Shown: positions 7,094 through 15,814, numbered from the stretch's first letter. The stretch: DNA of 33,200 nt from Alphaproteobacteria bacterium 16-39-46 (GCA_002257235.1 NCGZ01000005.1:1-33200), one strand, 5' to 3'. Numbers and translations are program-made. Notes: generated from the sequence alone by a model not told the origin.

Positions 7094-8775
7094 TATGGGG
7101 TCTCCTGAATAAGGTCTGTCAGAAAAGAAGGGGTTAAAAGTTCGGGAAGAATGCGTCCATTTGGATGCTGAGGGGTATAATATACCGTGAAAGGAATAGC
7201 AGTTCGCTTAAAACTTTTCAAGTAATGTTCAATCTCCGGATTTGAGCGTGTCCAATCGGCACGCATGAGAATAATACCCCGTTCTTTGAAGAGACGTTTT
7301 AGGGAAGATTTTTGATAGACTCTAAATTTATTCATTTTGCAGGTAAGACACCATTCGGCTGTGACATCGACGAGAACGGAGTCTCCTTTTTGAAGATGGG
7401 TCTCTAAGGATTGAGGCGAAAACGAAATCCAAGAAGAATCATTCTCTAAAACAGAAAAATTAGGGAGAACGAGAACGAATGTCAGCCAAAGAGCTGTTCC
7501 AATAAGTCCGAGACTTAAGGTTCGCTTAAAGGTTTTCATCCAAGGTCCAGGAGAGGGTAGTTTAAGGAGAGCTTGAGGGTAAAAAATCATCAGAAGATAG
7601 GGAAGTCCAAATCCAGTCCCAATGCTCAAGAATGTTAGAAAAATATGGAAAGGCGTCTGTGTTAAGCTTGCGCCTAAAGCAACACTCAGGAAAGGCGCGG
7701 TACAGGGCGTTGCAAGAAAAGCTGCAAAAAGCCCCGAGGCATAATCGCTTGCAAAAAAAGAGAGTGTGTTTTTAGGAGTTTCGTCTTTTTGAGGAAGTCC
7801 TTTTTTCCGGCTGATCCAATCTAAGAGGAAAGAGGGGAGGTTGATTTCAAAAAAACCCCAGAGATTCATAGAAAATAAAAGAAGGATGAGAATCATCCCA
7901 CTTAAGAAATAAGGATTTTGAAATTGGAATCCCCATCCGATGTGTCCTCCAAAAAAATGTGCGAGGGAGCTGATCAATCCAAATCCGAAAAAAAAGGTTA
8001 AAATCCCCAAAAAACTCATCAAGAATCGAATTTTGAGATGAGAAGGCATGAGGTGGGCAGGAGAAGATCTTTTTTTAAGAACGGAGAGAAATTTTAAAGA
8101 AAGGACGGGGAGAACACAGGGCATAAAATTTAAAATAAGCCCTCCTAAAAAAGCGCTTCCCAGAAGGGTTAGAAGAGATAAGAAAGATCCGTCAAGAGAA
8201 GAAAGAGGCTCTGGAAAGTCAAGAGAAGCATTTTTAAGAAGGGTTTTGAGAAGAGGGGCTTCGGGTGTGGGCGTTGAAGGACCCGGGGAAAGGGTGAAGA
8301 AAAGATCTTGGGTCAAGGGGACACACTGCGAGTTATTACATGCAACAAGCTTTAAGGTGGTTTTTAGGACGGCTTCTTGAGAGGGATCTGGAATGGAGGC
8401 CATAAAAGGAATGATCGTTTTTTGAGAATAAATGAGAGTTTCTCCTCCTTCTATTGAAATTTTCAGCGGAGGCGGCCAGAAGACTCTAAAATTGTTCATA
8501 TTAAAGGAAGTATTCTTCTCAAAAGTTGGGGGCATCATAGAAGGATCTTTTTGCGGAGCATAAATATGCCATCCTTCTTTTAGGGTCACCTCAAGGCCGA
8601 AGAGACATGACGATTCTTGTCCGAGATGGGTAGAAGAACTTAGAATTTGGACTTGGACGAGGTCTTCTGGGTAGGATAAAAGGTCAGTTGACAGAAAGAT
8701 CCCAAGGACACATACGAAAAATCCTCGAAAAAAAAAGAAGGAGAACGTATTTACTTTTTTAAACTTTAAAAACAT
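7093..8775 (-). CDS. dsbD: thiol:disulfide interchange protein DsbD
   Basis: DsbD carries electrons from cytoplasmic thioredoxin across the inner membrane to periplasmic isomerases and cytochrome c maturation factors. All three redox domains are visible in 560 residues. An N-terminal signal peptide (residues 1-34) precedes the periplasmic alpha domain, with its Cys146/Cys151 pair in CNNSQC. Eight or so membrane segments carry Cys220 in NFMPCVLPVL and Cys358 in ATPCTAPF. The C-terminal thioredoxin-like domain has Cys476/Cys479 in EWCLTCK. Length and order match E. coli DsbD. It is the first gene of the leftward operon, divergent from yqgE across an 83-base gap (179 bases if yqgE starts at 8955). 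A GGATC site lies just before its ATG. Confidence 0.95.
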   Translation of the reverse strand: MFLKFKKVNTFSFFFFRGFFVCVLGIFLSTDLLSYPEDLVQVQILSSSTHLGQESSCLFGLEVTLKEGWHIYAPQKDPSMMPPTFEKNTSFNMNNFRVFWPPPLKISIEGGETLIYSQKTIIPFMASIPDPSQEAVLKTTLKLVACNNSQCVPLTQDLFFTLSPGPSTPTPEAPLLKTLLKNASLDFPEPLSSLDGSFLSLLTLLGSAFLGGLILNFMPCVLPVLSLKFLSVLKKRSSPAHLMPSHLKIRFLMSFLGILTFFFGFGLISSLAHFFGGHIGWGFQFQNPYFLSGMILILLLFSMNLWGFFEINLPSFLLDWISRKKGLPQKDETPKNTLSFFASDYASGLFAAFLATPCTAPFLSVALGASLTQTPFHIFLTFLSIGTGFGLPYLLMIFYPQALLKLPSPGPWMKTFKRTLSLGLIGTALWLTFVLVLPNFSVLENDSSWISFSPQSLETHLQKGDSVLVDVTAEWCLTCKMNKFRVYQKSSLKRLFKERGIILMRADWTRSNPEIEHYLKSFKRTAIPFTVYYTPQHPNGRILPELLTPSFLTDLIQETP

Positions 8776-8954
8776 GTGTTTGATCCACTGGACAAGGATA
8801 GGATTGCTGTATATCTTAGCGAAAGAAGCCGTCAGAAAGAGAGAGGTTCTTCTTAAAAATGAAGTTCCTTACTATACCTTTAATATTTAAAAAATCCAAG
8901 ATTTCCGTTGCGGAAAAGCATACAAAGTTGAAAAATTTTAAGAGGATAGATGTT

Positions 8955-9527
8955 ATGGATACAAATGGCTCTTTGGTTGGAAAATTTCTTGTATCGACGC
9001 CTCACATGGAAGACTCTCTTTTTTTTAAGACGATTATTTTAATTTGTGGTCAGGACGAACATGGGGTGGTGGGACTAATTTTAAATCGTCCCTTGGATAC
9101 CCCTTCTCTCAGAGACCTCTTGATCGAATTAAAATTATCCACCATTTCTTCTCAAGCGTCATCCAGGATTTATTTTGGAGGACCTGTAGATACAAGTCGT
9201 GGCTTTGTCCTCCATACACCCGATTACAAAGGTCCTGACACATTGGAAATGAGTGTGGAAGGACAAGAGTTTTGTTTGACGAATCGGATTGATGTTTTGG
9301 CGCATATATCAGAGGGACGTGGCCCTCAAAAATTCTTATTTTTGCTTGGATATACAGGATGGGAGACGTCTCAGCTTGATCAGGAGCTTCGGGAAAACAC
9401 TTGGCTTTTAACGGATGGTAAAAAAGATTTTATCTTTGAAAAAGAGGTTTCTTCGCAATGGGACACGCTTTACCGAGATCTAAAGATTAATCCGGACTGC
9501 CTTTTTAGAGAGTCGGGACGTGCGTAA
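8955..9527 (+). CDS. yqgE: YqgE/AlgH family protein (UPF0301)
   Basis: The 190-residue product matches the YqgE/AlgH family, a small soluble protein of uncertain role once linked to alginate regulation. Diagnostic stretches are GSLVGKFLVSTPHMEDSLFF at the N-terminus, GVVGLILNRPLD, IYFGGPVD and LGYTGWE. The frame is open back to an ATG at 8859, which would add 32 basic residues absent from the family. The ATG at 8955 has an AGAGGA site about eight bases upstream and gives the usual length, so I chose it. The next gene is convergent, with a 22-bp inverted repeat between them. Confidence 0.88.
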   Translation: MDTNGSLVGKFLVSTPHMEDSLFFKTIILICGQDEHGVVGLILNRPLDTPSLRDLLIELKLSTISSQASSRIYFGGPVDTSRGFVLHTPDYKGPDTLEMSVEGQEFCLTNRIDVLAHISEGRGPQKFLFLLGYTGWETSQLDQELRENTWLLTDGKKDFIFEKEVSSQWDTLYRDLKINPDCLFRESGRA

Positions 9528-9618
9528 AAAAAGGCTCTGTTTCAGAAGACATCAACAAGAAGATTCTAAAATTCTGGATTGAGTTCTCTTAAGCGCATGA
9601 AATTTTCTGTCTTAAAGG

Positions 9619-9672
9619 CCTCAAGGCATTTCCCTTAGACCTGTCTTCGCGTCTAAGGGAAATGCCTTGAGG
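9619..9672. repeat. 22-bp perfect inverted repeat (hairpin) between convergent genes
   Basis: Bases 9619-9640 are the exact reverse complement of 9651-9672, with a 10-base loop (CTGTCTTCGC). The hairpin lies between the ends of yqgE and the convergent exported-protein gene, so it may act as a two-way terminator or mRNA 3' stabiliser, although no T tract adjoins either arm. Such a long perfect stem could also be a dispersed palindromic repeat; I see no second copy in this window. Confidence 0.75.
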
Positions 9673-9710
9673 GTCTTAAAGTTTCAAGTTTATTTGGTTA
9701 AGCATGGCGC

Positions 9711-10115
9711 TTACCAGAGGAATTGAGTCTGAGTTTGAGTAAGAATTTCGCTTTTTTTGTGCACTTGCTTTGTTTTGGGGTCAATCCAAGTGCTTGTTCC
9801 AACGATTTTCCCATCATTGGTTGTCGAAAATTCTGTTTTGCTTTTGTCAGCAACCCTTCCTGAACATGGTCCATTACAGTCATGACTAAATTCCGCATGA
9901 CCGTCTGATTCCATATATCCATCTAATAAAACTTGATTGCCTGCCTTACTAAAATGACCCTTAATTGTTTTACCTTTTATCTCAAACCGTGTCTTTCCAG
10001 AGTCTGAGACATAAACTCCATCTGGAAGAGTTACGCACTCTCCCATGTGTGGAACAAAGAGCAAAGCCCCTGACAAAAGAAAAACAGAGGCAGATTTTTT
10101 AAGAATTTGTATCAT
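9711..10115 (-). CDS. small exported protein, paralogue A
   Basis: The 134-residue product begins with a clear signal peptide (MIQILKKSASVFLLSGALLF, cleavage probably near residues 23-27). The mature part is rich in beta-forming and polar residues with the pattern LPDGVYVSDSGKTRFEIKGK, suggesting a small beta-sheet domain, and has two cysteines in HDCNGPCSG that could form a disulfide. I do not recognise the family. The neighbour at 10205-10627 has the same leader (KKSASVF), the same PG-x-YVS opening and a related promoter, so the two are duplicates. The AGGGAG site lies eight bases before the ATG. Location is periplasmic or secreted, by inference from the signal peptide. Confidence 0.8.
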   Translation of the reverse strand: MIQILKKSASVFLLSGALLFVPHMGECVTLPDGVYVSDSGKTRFEIKGKTIKGHFSKAGNQVLLDGYMESDGHAEFSHDCNGPCSGRVADKSKTEFSTTNDGKIVGTSTWIDPKTKQVHKKSEILTQTQTQFLW

Positions 10116-10168
10116 GAAGGTCTCCCTAAAAGTTTAAAGTTTTTTAATTTATTTTTTAGTGTCTGTTT

Positions 10169-10197
10169 AGAATATGCGATTTTCTCAAAAAGTTAAA
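10169..10197 (-). promoter_or_regulatory. promoter of exported paralogue A
   Basis: Read on the minus strand, TTTAAC (10197-10192) and TATTCT (10174-10169) are spaced by 17 bases. The same arrangement, with most of the spacer, precedes paralogue B, and this conservation is the main support. Confidence 0.62.
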
Positions 10198-10204
10198 GGC
10201 TTTT

Positions 10205-10627
10205 TTAAGCCGCTTTTTTTGATTTAGATTCAGATTCAGAAAACAGGGGCTTATATGTTTCGGTCCAGTCCTCTTTTCGAGATTTAACAATGAACCCTGA
10301 TCCATTTTCAACGATTTGTAGAATTCCTATTGGGTCAATGTCTTTTCCACAGTCATTCTCTCGGCATTCGTTGGTATAGGCATAGTCATTGTGTTCCTTT
10401 AAATGAAGAAGGGAGGTCCAAGGATGTGCGGTATAGGTCATGAGGTCTCCAGATTTACGATGCCAGGCTCCTGAGAGTGTTTTGTTTGTATGGACGATCA
10501 AGATGGAGCCGCCTTTCAGTGACACGTATGCGCCCGGCTTAGGCTCACTTTTGCAAGCTTGAGAGGATAATAAAAGGATTCCCGTAAGGATAAAGACAGA
10601 CGCTGATTTTTTGAAGAGTTTTATCAT
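10205..10627 (-). CDS. small exported protein, paralogue B
   Basis: The frame is open from an ATG at 10675, but the conserved promoter puts transcription start at about 10673. The ATG at 10627 has an AGGGA site and gives the leader MIKLFKKSASVFILTGILLL shared with paralogue A, so 10627 is the better start (140 residues). A Cys follows the hydrophobic stretch (SSQACKSEP), so a lipoprotein is possible, although the lipobox is poor. The mature part opens KPGAYVSLKGGSILIVHTNK, echoing the GVYVSDSGKTRFEIKGK of paralogue A; a CRENDC pair resembles the CNGPC of paralogue A in position. The C-terminus is Ser/Lys-rich (SESESKSKKAA). The family is unrecognised and function unknown. Confidence 0.78.
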   Translation of the reverse strand: MIKLFKKSASVFILTGILLLSSQACKSEPKPGAYVSLKGGSILIVHTNKTLSGAWHRKSGDLMTYTAHPWTSLLHLKEHNDYAYTNECRENDCGKDIDPIGILQIVENGSGFIVKSRKEDWTETYKPLFSESESKSKKAA

Positions 10628-10679
10628 AGACGTTTCCCTGAAAGTTTTAAAATTCTTAATTTCATTTTTCATCATGATT

Positions 10680-10708
10680 AGAATATTCTATGATCTCAAA
10701 AAGATAAA
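10680..10708 (-). promoter_or_regulatory. promoter of exported paralogue B
   Basis: On the minus strand, TTTATC (10708-10703) and TATTCT (10685-10680) are spaced by 17 bases. The flanking TTTTTGAGA block matches the promoter of paralogue A. It also fixes the start of the downstream gene at 10627. Confidence 0.62.
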
Positions 10709-10815
10709 GATTTTTTTCAAAAAACATCTTTAAAAAGAGTCTGATGTGCTGGTTTTACGCATTTTTTTGTGATAAAGGCAAAAGAAGAAATGATGTTGAG
10801 AAAGGGTTCGGAAAA

Positions 10816-11007
10816 ATGCAAACGCAGAATCGATTGCTAGATGAAATCGCAGGAATGGCTCTCAAGGCTTTAGGGCGTCTTGATAAACTCGGAGACCCGC
10901 TTCAAAAAATGAAGGATTTGTGTGAACTTCCTGAAAAATTCAAATCTCTTGAAAAAGAGATTGAAATTCTTTCTCAAAAAATCGATGCTTCGGAGAAAGA
11001 TGCTTAA
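10816..11007 (+). CDS. ubiK: BMFP/UbiK-family coiled-coil protein
   Basis: The product from the ATG at 10816 is 63 residues: MQTQNRLLDEIAGMALKALG followed by a helical region ending in a heptad-like coiled coil (KFKSLEKEIEILSQKIDA). This matches the BMFP domain (PF04380; YqiC/UbiK), whose E. coli member forms trimers, fuses membranes in vitro and supports aerobic ubiquinone synthesis through UbiJ. Alphaproteobacterial members typically begin MQTxNxLLDDLAR. The frame is open back to 10744, but those 24 residues do not fit the family. It is the first gene of the rightward rlpA-dacA-tmk run; rlpA starts two bases after its stop. The family call rests on the N-terminal pattern, so it is moderately sure. 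Confidence 0.65.
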   Translation: MQTQNRLLDEIAGMALKALGRLDKLGDPLQKMKDLCELPEKFKSLEKEIEILSQKIDASEKDA

Positions 11008-11009
11008 AG

Positions 11010-11924
11010 ATGCTACGTCACGAAGGAATTGTTTTTTTTAGGAAAGTTAAGGGTACATTAATCCTCCTTCTGGGGTTGAGTATTCTTATCATTTTAAATG
11101 GATGTTCGTCTTCCTCTCATTTTGAGGGCATTGAAAGACCGTCACGTGCCCCTTTGTATGCCAAGAGGGGAACTTATAAAATTGGAAAACCTTATTCTGT
11201 TAAAGGCGTGACTTATACCCCGCGAGAGAGCTTTCATTTCGAGGAGACGGGTCTTGCCTCTTGGTATGGGCCTGGATTTCATGAAAATACAACGGCCAAT
11301 ATGGAAATCTTTGACCAAAATCAAATTAGTGCGGCGCATAAAACACTACAATTACCGTGCCTCGTTCGGGTTCATAATCTTGATAATGGACGCATTTTAG
11401 ATGTACGAGTCAATGATCGGGGGCCTTTTTATGACGGAAGAATTATTGATCTTTCCAAGCGTGCGGCCCAGCTTTTGGGTGTTTTCCAAAAAGGATTGGC
11501 GCGGGTTCATATTAAAGTGTTGGAACATGAAAGCCGTCTTTTGAAAGAAATGGCACTTGGAAAGAAGCCTTCTCAAAGAAAACCTGCGCCTTTGCCTGCA
11601 GATGCTGTTGATGTTGATAGCATCAAGCCTCTTCCCTACATTAATCCGCTCAAAGAAGGTGTCTTTAGTGCCGAGCCTCTTCCGATTCAAAAGGGGGGTG
11701 ATTATATTAATTTGCCGCTCCTAAAGGATTATGGAGAGGCCGCTAAACTTTCTGCTCAGATGGAAAAATTCGGAAGCTCTTCCATTGCACAAGAACGCGT
11801 TGGGAAAAATATCTTTTATAAAGTTCAAATTGGGCCTTTTTCAAATTGGAAAGAGGCTGAAAAAGTTTTAAAAGCCGTTAAAGGAAAGGGGTTTTCGAAA
11901 GCTCTAATTACTGCTACAAAATAG
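11010..11924 (+). CDS. rlpA: RlpA family septal lytic transglycosylase, lipoprotein
   Basis: RlpA cleaves glycan strands that lack stem peptides and acts at the septum on the outer-membrane face. The 304-residue protein has a lipoprotein signal ending ILNGC with Cys32 as the lipidated residue. A double-psi beta-barrel domain spans about residues 80-172 (GLASWYGPGFHENTTANMEI, then RVNDRGPFYDGRIIDLSKRA). A C-terminal SPOR domain (about 230-304, FYKVQIGPFSNWKEAEKVLK) targets denuded peptidoglycan. This barrel-plus-SPOR layout is typical. It is followed at 54 bases by dacA, an arrangement conserved in alphaproteobacteria. Lipidation would need the lgt encoded at 5313. Confidence 0.93.
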   Translation: MLRHEGIVFFRKVKGTLILLLGLSILIILNGCSSSSHFEGIERPSRAPLYAKRGTYKIGKPYSVKGVTYTPRESFHFEETGLASWYGPGFHENTTANMEIFDQNQISAAHKTLQLPCLVRVHNLDNGRILDVRVNDRGPFYDGRIIDLSKRAAQLLGVFQKGLARVHIKVLEHESRLLKEMALGKKPSQRKPAPLPADAVDVDSIKPLPYINPLKEGVFSAEPLPIQKGGDYINLPLLKDYGEAAKLSAQMEKFGSSSIAQERVGKNIFYKVQIGPFSNWKEAEKVLKAVKGKGFSKALITATK

Positions 11925-11978
11925 GAACTTCCTTAATTTTGAACAATCGTTTTTGGATGATACAAAGGACACAAAGAT

Positions 11979-13190
11979 ATGACCACTTCTGCTTTTTTTA
12001 AAACTTTCCGTTTCACGCTGTTGGTGATGGCCAGCTTGTTTTTTAGAACATTTTCAGGGGAGGCAAATGTCGAATTAGATGCGTCTCATAAAGATATTGT
12101 TCAAAGCCCAAAAAAGAGCGAAGAGGTTACACTTGACCTCACGGCAACGACAATTTTTTTGATGGATGCTCAAACAGGAGAGGTTTTATTTTCTAAAAAT
12201 GGGGACGTTCCCATGTCGCCATCGTCCATGAGTAAAGTCATGACGGTTTACATGGTTTTTGAAAAGCTCAAAGGGGGATCTCTGACGCTTGATACAACTT
12301 TCCCTGTGAGTGAAAAGGCTTGGCGGATGCAAGGATCTAAGATGTTTGTTGATCTTGGGAGCCAGATACGTCTTGATGACTTGCTGCGCGGTATTGTGGT
12401 CCAGTCTGGAAACGATGCTTGTATTGTGGTGGCTGAAGCTCTTGCGGGAACAGAGGATAACTTTGCGCGTCAGATGACAAAACGTGCCCATGAATTGGGA
12501 GCCACGTCAAGCAATTTTACAAACTCGACAGGGTGGGAAGAGGCTGATCATAAAATGACGGCACGGGATATTGCAACGATTGCCTTGAAAACGATTCAGG
12601 ATTTTCCAGAGTATTATTCGTATTATTCAGAAATTGATTTTACGTATAATGGCATTAAGCAAGGAAATCGGAATCCGCTTCTTTATAAGAATATCGGATG
12701 TGATGGCCTCAAAACAGGGCATACAGATGATGGTGGTTTTGGTCTTGTTGCCTCTGCCGTTCGCGAAGGACGACGGTTGATTATGGTCATTAATGGCTGT
12801 CCGTCCATGAAAGCGCGCTCTAAAGATGCCGAAATTTTGATGAATTGGGGATTCAGAGAGTTTGATAATGTGATCTTGGCAAAACCAGGCCAAGTGATTG
12901 AAGTTGTTCCCGTTTGGATGGGAAAAACAGGAGAAGTGGGACTCTACAGCCAAGAAGGTGTTGTGGTGACCCTCAAAAGCCTTGAAAAAGATAAAGTAAA
13001 GGCAACTTTGTTTTATGAAACACCTCTAAATGCCCCCATCATCCAAGGCGCCTATGTCGGTGAAATGCGTGTTGCTCAACCAAATGGGGAGACAAAGACA
13101 TTTCCGCTTCAAGCAGATCGGACGGTTGAAGAGCTCGGGTTTTTTGGAAAGCTTTGGTTTAAAATAAAATCCTTTATTCCGGGACTCTAG
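11979..13190 (+). CDS. dacA: D-alanyl-D-alanine carboxypeptidase (PBP5/6 type, peptidase S11)
   Basis: The enzyme removes the terminal D-Ala from peptidoglycan pentapeptides in the periplasm. Three active-site motifs of penicillin-binding proteins are present: SMSK at 83-86 with nucleophile Ser83, SGN at 143-145, and KTG at 245-247. A signal peptide covers about residues 1-28. The C-terminal beta domain follows (about 300-385), and the end (FGKLWFKIKSFIPGL) can form the amphipathic helix that anchors PBP5 to the inner membrane. The 403-residue length is normal. It lies between rlpA and tmk, with three bases to tmk. Whether it should be called dacA, dacC or dacF depends on convention. Confidence 0.93.
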   Translation: MTTSAFFKTFRFTLLVMASLFFRTFSGEANVELDASHKDIVQSPKKSEEVTLDLTATTIFLMDAQTGEVLFSKNGDVPMSPSSMSKVMTVYMVFEKLKGGSLTLDTTFPVSEKAWRMQGSKMFVDLGSQIRLDDLLRGIVVQSGNDACIVVAEALAGTEDNFARQMTKRAHELGATSSNFTNSTGWEEADHKMTARDIATIALKTIQDFPEYYSYYSEIDFTYNGIKQGNRNPLLYKNIGCDGLKTGHTDDGGFGLVASAVREGRRLIMVINGCPSMKARSKDAEILMNWGFREFDNVILAKPGQVIEVVPVWMGKTGEVGLYSQEGVVVTLKSLEKDKVKATLFYETPLNAPIIQGAYVGEMRVAQPNGETKTFPLQADRTVEELGFFGKLWFKIKSFIPGL

Positions 13191-13193
13191 GAC

Positions 13194-13865
13194 GTGTCGG
13201 ATTTTAAATCGTTGCAGGTACCTCAGGGGATATTTCTGACGTTTGAAGGCGGGGAAGGGACGGGAAAGTCGACCCAAATTCGAAAAGTTTCAGAGTGGCT
13301 CAGGACGCAAAAAATCCCTGTTGTCATCACACGAGAGCCCGGAGGAACGCCGGGTGCAGAAGAAATCAGAAATCTTTTGGTGCAGGGAAATCCAGAGCGT
13401 TGGGATGCCATGACAGAAGCTTTGCTCCTTTTTGCTGCCCGAAGGGATCATGTTGAGTTTTTTATTAAGCCCCATTTAAAAGAAGGCACATGGGTTTTAT
13501 GTGATCGCTTTACGGACTCTTCTTGGGTTTATCAAGGGTTTGCAAGTGGGCTCGGCCCTGAAAAAATTGAGGATTTGGCAAAAACTGTTTTAAACACGTT
13601 TGAACCTAACGTGACGATTATTCTTGATTTGCCTTCTGAAGTTGGTCTTGCCCGGGCCCACGCGCGTGCAACAAAAGAAAATCGATTTGAGAAAAAGGGT
13701 CTTGTCTTTCACAAGAGGCTTCAAGAGGGATATCATCTTCTCGCTCAAAAGAATCCTGAGCGTTGTTTTTTGGTCTCGGGGCTTGGGTCAGAAGAGGAGG
13801 TTTTTGATCGTCTTTTAGCTCTTTTAAAAGATATTTTTCCGAGTTTGAAGCAAGAGCATTCTTGA
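13194..13865 (+). CDS. tmk: thymidylate kinase
   Basis: Tmk phosphorylates dTMP to dTDP for DNA synthesis. The P-loop is FEGGEGTGKST with Lys25, REPGGTPGAEEIR follows, the DRFTDSSWVYQG motif binds the nucleotide, and a LID-type region lies near residues 155-170 (RATKENRFEKKG). Translation starts at GTG 13194, three bases after the dacA stop; no upstream ATG fits. At 223 residues the protein is slightly longer than usual. In many alphaproteobacteria tmk is followed by holB (DNA polymerase III delta'), but here a 167-base gap and an AAA-ATPase gene follow. Confidence 0.95.
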   Translation: MSDFKSLQVPQGIFLTFEGGEGTGKSTQIRKVSEWLRTQKIPVVITREPGGTPGAEEIRNLLVQGNPERWDAMTEALLLFAARRDHVEFFIKPHLKEGTWVLCDRFTDSSWVYQGFASGLGPEKIEDLAKTVLNTFEPNVTIILDLPSEVGLARAHARATKENRFEKKGLVFHKRLQEGYHLLAQKNPERCFLVSGLGSEEEVFDRLLALLKDIFPSLKQEHS

Positions 13866-14032
13866 CGTCCTTTTCGATTGGAAAAAGAGTTTTTATTTTT
13901 ACACCGTCTTCATTATGTTTTAAATATGTTCCCTTGGCTTCTGTGGAGGAAGAGGGATGTTTAATCAAATTTCCCTGTAGAACTCTAAGGAGGTTATGAT
14001 ATACTCTGTTTATACATTAAGGACAATGGATT

Positions 14033-15814
14033 ATGACAGAACTCCAAAATAAAACGTATACCATAAATATTGGAACAGACGATTTCGAGGAGATGGCTAC
14101 AGGCACTGATCTGTTTGTGGATAAGACGGCTTTTATATCGACGCTTCTGAAGGGTGGATATAAGGTAACGCTCATCACCCGCCCGCGTCGGTGGGGCAAG
14201 ACCCTAAATATGACGATGCTTCAGTATTTTTTTGGGGTTCCTGTTAAACCTAATGGCGAGATCGATGAAAAAGAACGATCAAAAAGGAATGATATTTTCT
14301 CTCAATTGAAGATTGGAGAACATCCCGATATATTAGAAAATTATCTTGGAAAATCCCCTGTGATTTTTGTCTCTTTTAAGGAAATTAAAGGAGACAGCTT
14401 TGAGATGATCGAAATGAAAGTCAGAGACCTTATTTATGAGCTTTATGAAACGCATGAATATCTTCTCTCGAGTGATAAGCTTTCAGAGGGACAAAAAGAT
14501 CTTTTTAAAAAATTTATTAAAGAAGACTTTGATTTTGCAAAGCTTACAAAGAGCATTTTTTATCTGAGTAAGATGCTCTATACGCACTTTGGTCAAAAAG
14601 TTTTTATCTTGATCGATGAATATGATACCCCCCTAAACGATTGGTATGCTCTCCAATTGGCACGAGAGACGCCTTCCGAGGCAGAAGATGTTTATTTTCA
14701 GAAGGTTTTAAGTCTCTTTAGAGGAATTCTTAGTAGCGCACTGAAGGGGAACGATTTCCTTGAAAAGGGAGTGGTTACAGGAATATTGAGGGTTGCCAAA
14801 GCGAGCCTTTTTTCGGGACTCAATAATTTTGGAGAGGATTCAATTTTAGATGAAGATTATGCGCAATATTTTGGATTTACAGAGGAAGAGGTTAATACTT
14901 TGCTTCATAAATCCGCGCTCGATAAAAATCCAGAAACATCTAAAACTCTAAAATCTTGGTATAATGGATATAACATTGGAGGCCTCACGATTTACAATCC
15001 ATGGTCTATCATGAATTGTATTAATAGCGACGGAAAGTTTAAAGCTTATTGGGTAGGGACTGCCAATACTGCTTTACTTGAGCGCGCTCTTATTCTCGAT
15101 AAGTTTCAGACAGAAATTCAAACGCTCATTGAGGGTGGAAGTGTCGAGATGTTGGCTGATCCAAAAATGGTGTTTGCAGATATCAAATCATCCCCGAATG
15201 CGCTTTACAACCTTTTGCTCTTTTCGGGATATGTTACGGCTGAAAAGGTAAAACAAGCGCTCGATGGTATTACCTACATCTGCCGCGTTAAAATCCCCAA
15301 TCGAGAAGTCAGAGGGGTCTTTATGACTTCGCTTGTGCAATGGATCGAAAGTAAATTTAAGACAGACTCCAGAGAATACAGAGCCTTTGTGAGTGATCTT
15401 CTTTCGGGAGATGTTCCAAAATTTATAGATCTTCTCAAATCTTATTTGGAAGCCTCCGCAAGTTATTTTGATTCAGGAAAACAAGCAGAAATTCTTTATA
15501 ATGGATTTATGTGGGGTCTTTTCGCAAGTAGTGTGAATGAGGATTATTATGTCGAAAAGGAACGTGAAACTGGAGCTGGGCGTGCAGATCTCCTCATTAT
15601 CCCCAAAGAAACATCGCCCTTTCAGATCGCCTTTATTGTAGAATACAAAATTGCAAGTAAAGACGAAAACTTAAAAATGGCTGCACAGACGGCCTTGGAT
15701 CAAATAGAGACGAAAGCATACGCTTCTAAAATTAAAGCATACAAGAATGTGGAAAAAGTCATCTCGATCGGTCTTGCTTTCAGAGGAAAAGACGTTGAGG
15801 TTGCGTTTACGTGA
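14033..15814 (+). CDS. AAA-ATPase-like / PD-(D/E)XK nuclease-like protein (PF09820 + PF08011)
   Basis: The 593-residue protein has the two-part layout of a large, poorly understood family. The AAA-like domain holds INIGTDDFEEM near the start, then the Walker-A-like RPRRWGKT at 50-57 and the Walker B region ILIDEYDTPLN near residue 195. The PD-(D/E)XK nuclease-like C-terminus has YNGFMWGLF near 488, GRADLLII near 518 and VEYKIA near 538, giving the D-x(n)-E-x-K pattern. The family is often present in many copies in amoeba symbionts, Bacteroidetes and Fusobacteria. Its role is not established; defence, toxin or selfish-element functions have been considered. It sits where holB would follow tmk, with its own AAGGA site and possible promoter, and its 3' hairpin overlaps the convergent asnB end. 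Acquisition by transfer is an inference. Confidence 0.9.
   Translation: MTELQNKTYTINIGTDDFEEMATGTDLFVDKTAFISTLLKGGYKVTLITRPRRWGKTLNMTMLQYFFGVPVKPNGEIDEKERSKRNDIFSQLKIGEHPDILENYLGKSPVIFVSFKEIKGDSFEMIEMKVRDLIYELYETHEYLLSSDKLSEGQKDLFKKFIKEDFDFAKLTKSIFYLSKMLYTHFGQKVFILIDEYDTPLNDWYALQLARETPSEAEDVYFQKVLSLFRGILSSALKGNDFLEKGVVTGILRVAKASLFSGLNNFGEDSILDEDYAQYFGFTEEEVNTLLHKSALDKNPETSKTLKSWYNGYNIGGLTIYNPWSIMNCINSDGKFKAYWVGTANTALLERALILDKFQTEIQTLIEGGSVEMLADPKMVFADIKSSPNALYNLLLFSGYVTAEKVKQALDGITYICRVKIPNREVRGVFMTSLVQWIESKFKTDSREYRAFVSDLLSGDVPKFIDLLKSYLEASASYFDSGKQAEILYNGFMWGLFASSVNEDYYVEKERETGAGRADLLIIPKETSPFQIAFIVEYKIASKDENLKMAAQTALDQIETKAYASKIKAYKNVEKVISIGLAFRGKDVEVAFT

Noticed and set aside
8048-8380. 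Plus-strand frame of 110 codons inside dsbD
   Set aside because: Arg- and Gly-rich shadow of dsbD with no start context.
13618-13968. Minus-strand open frame over the end of tmk and the gap after it
   Set aside because: Mostly antisense to tmk, no recognisable product; a gene remnant in the gap is possible but unsupported.
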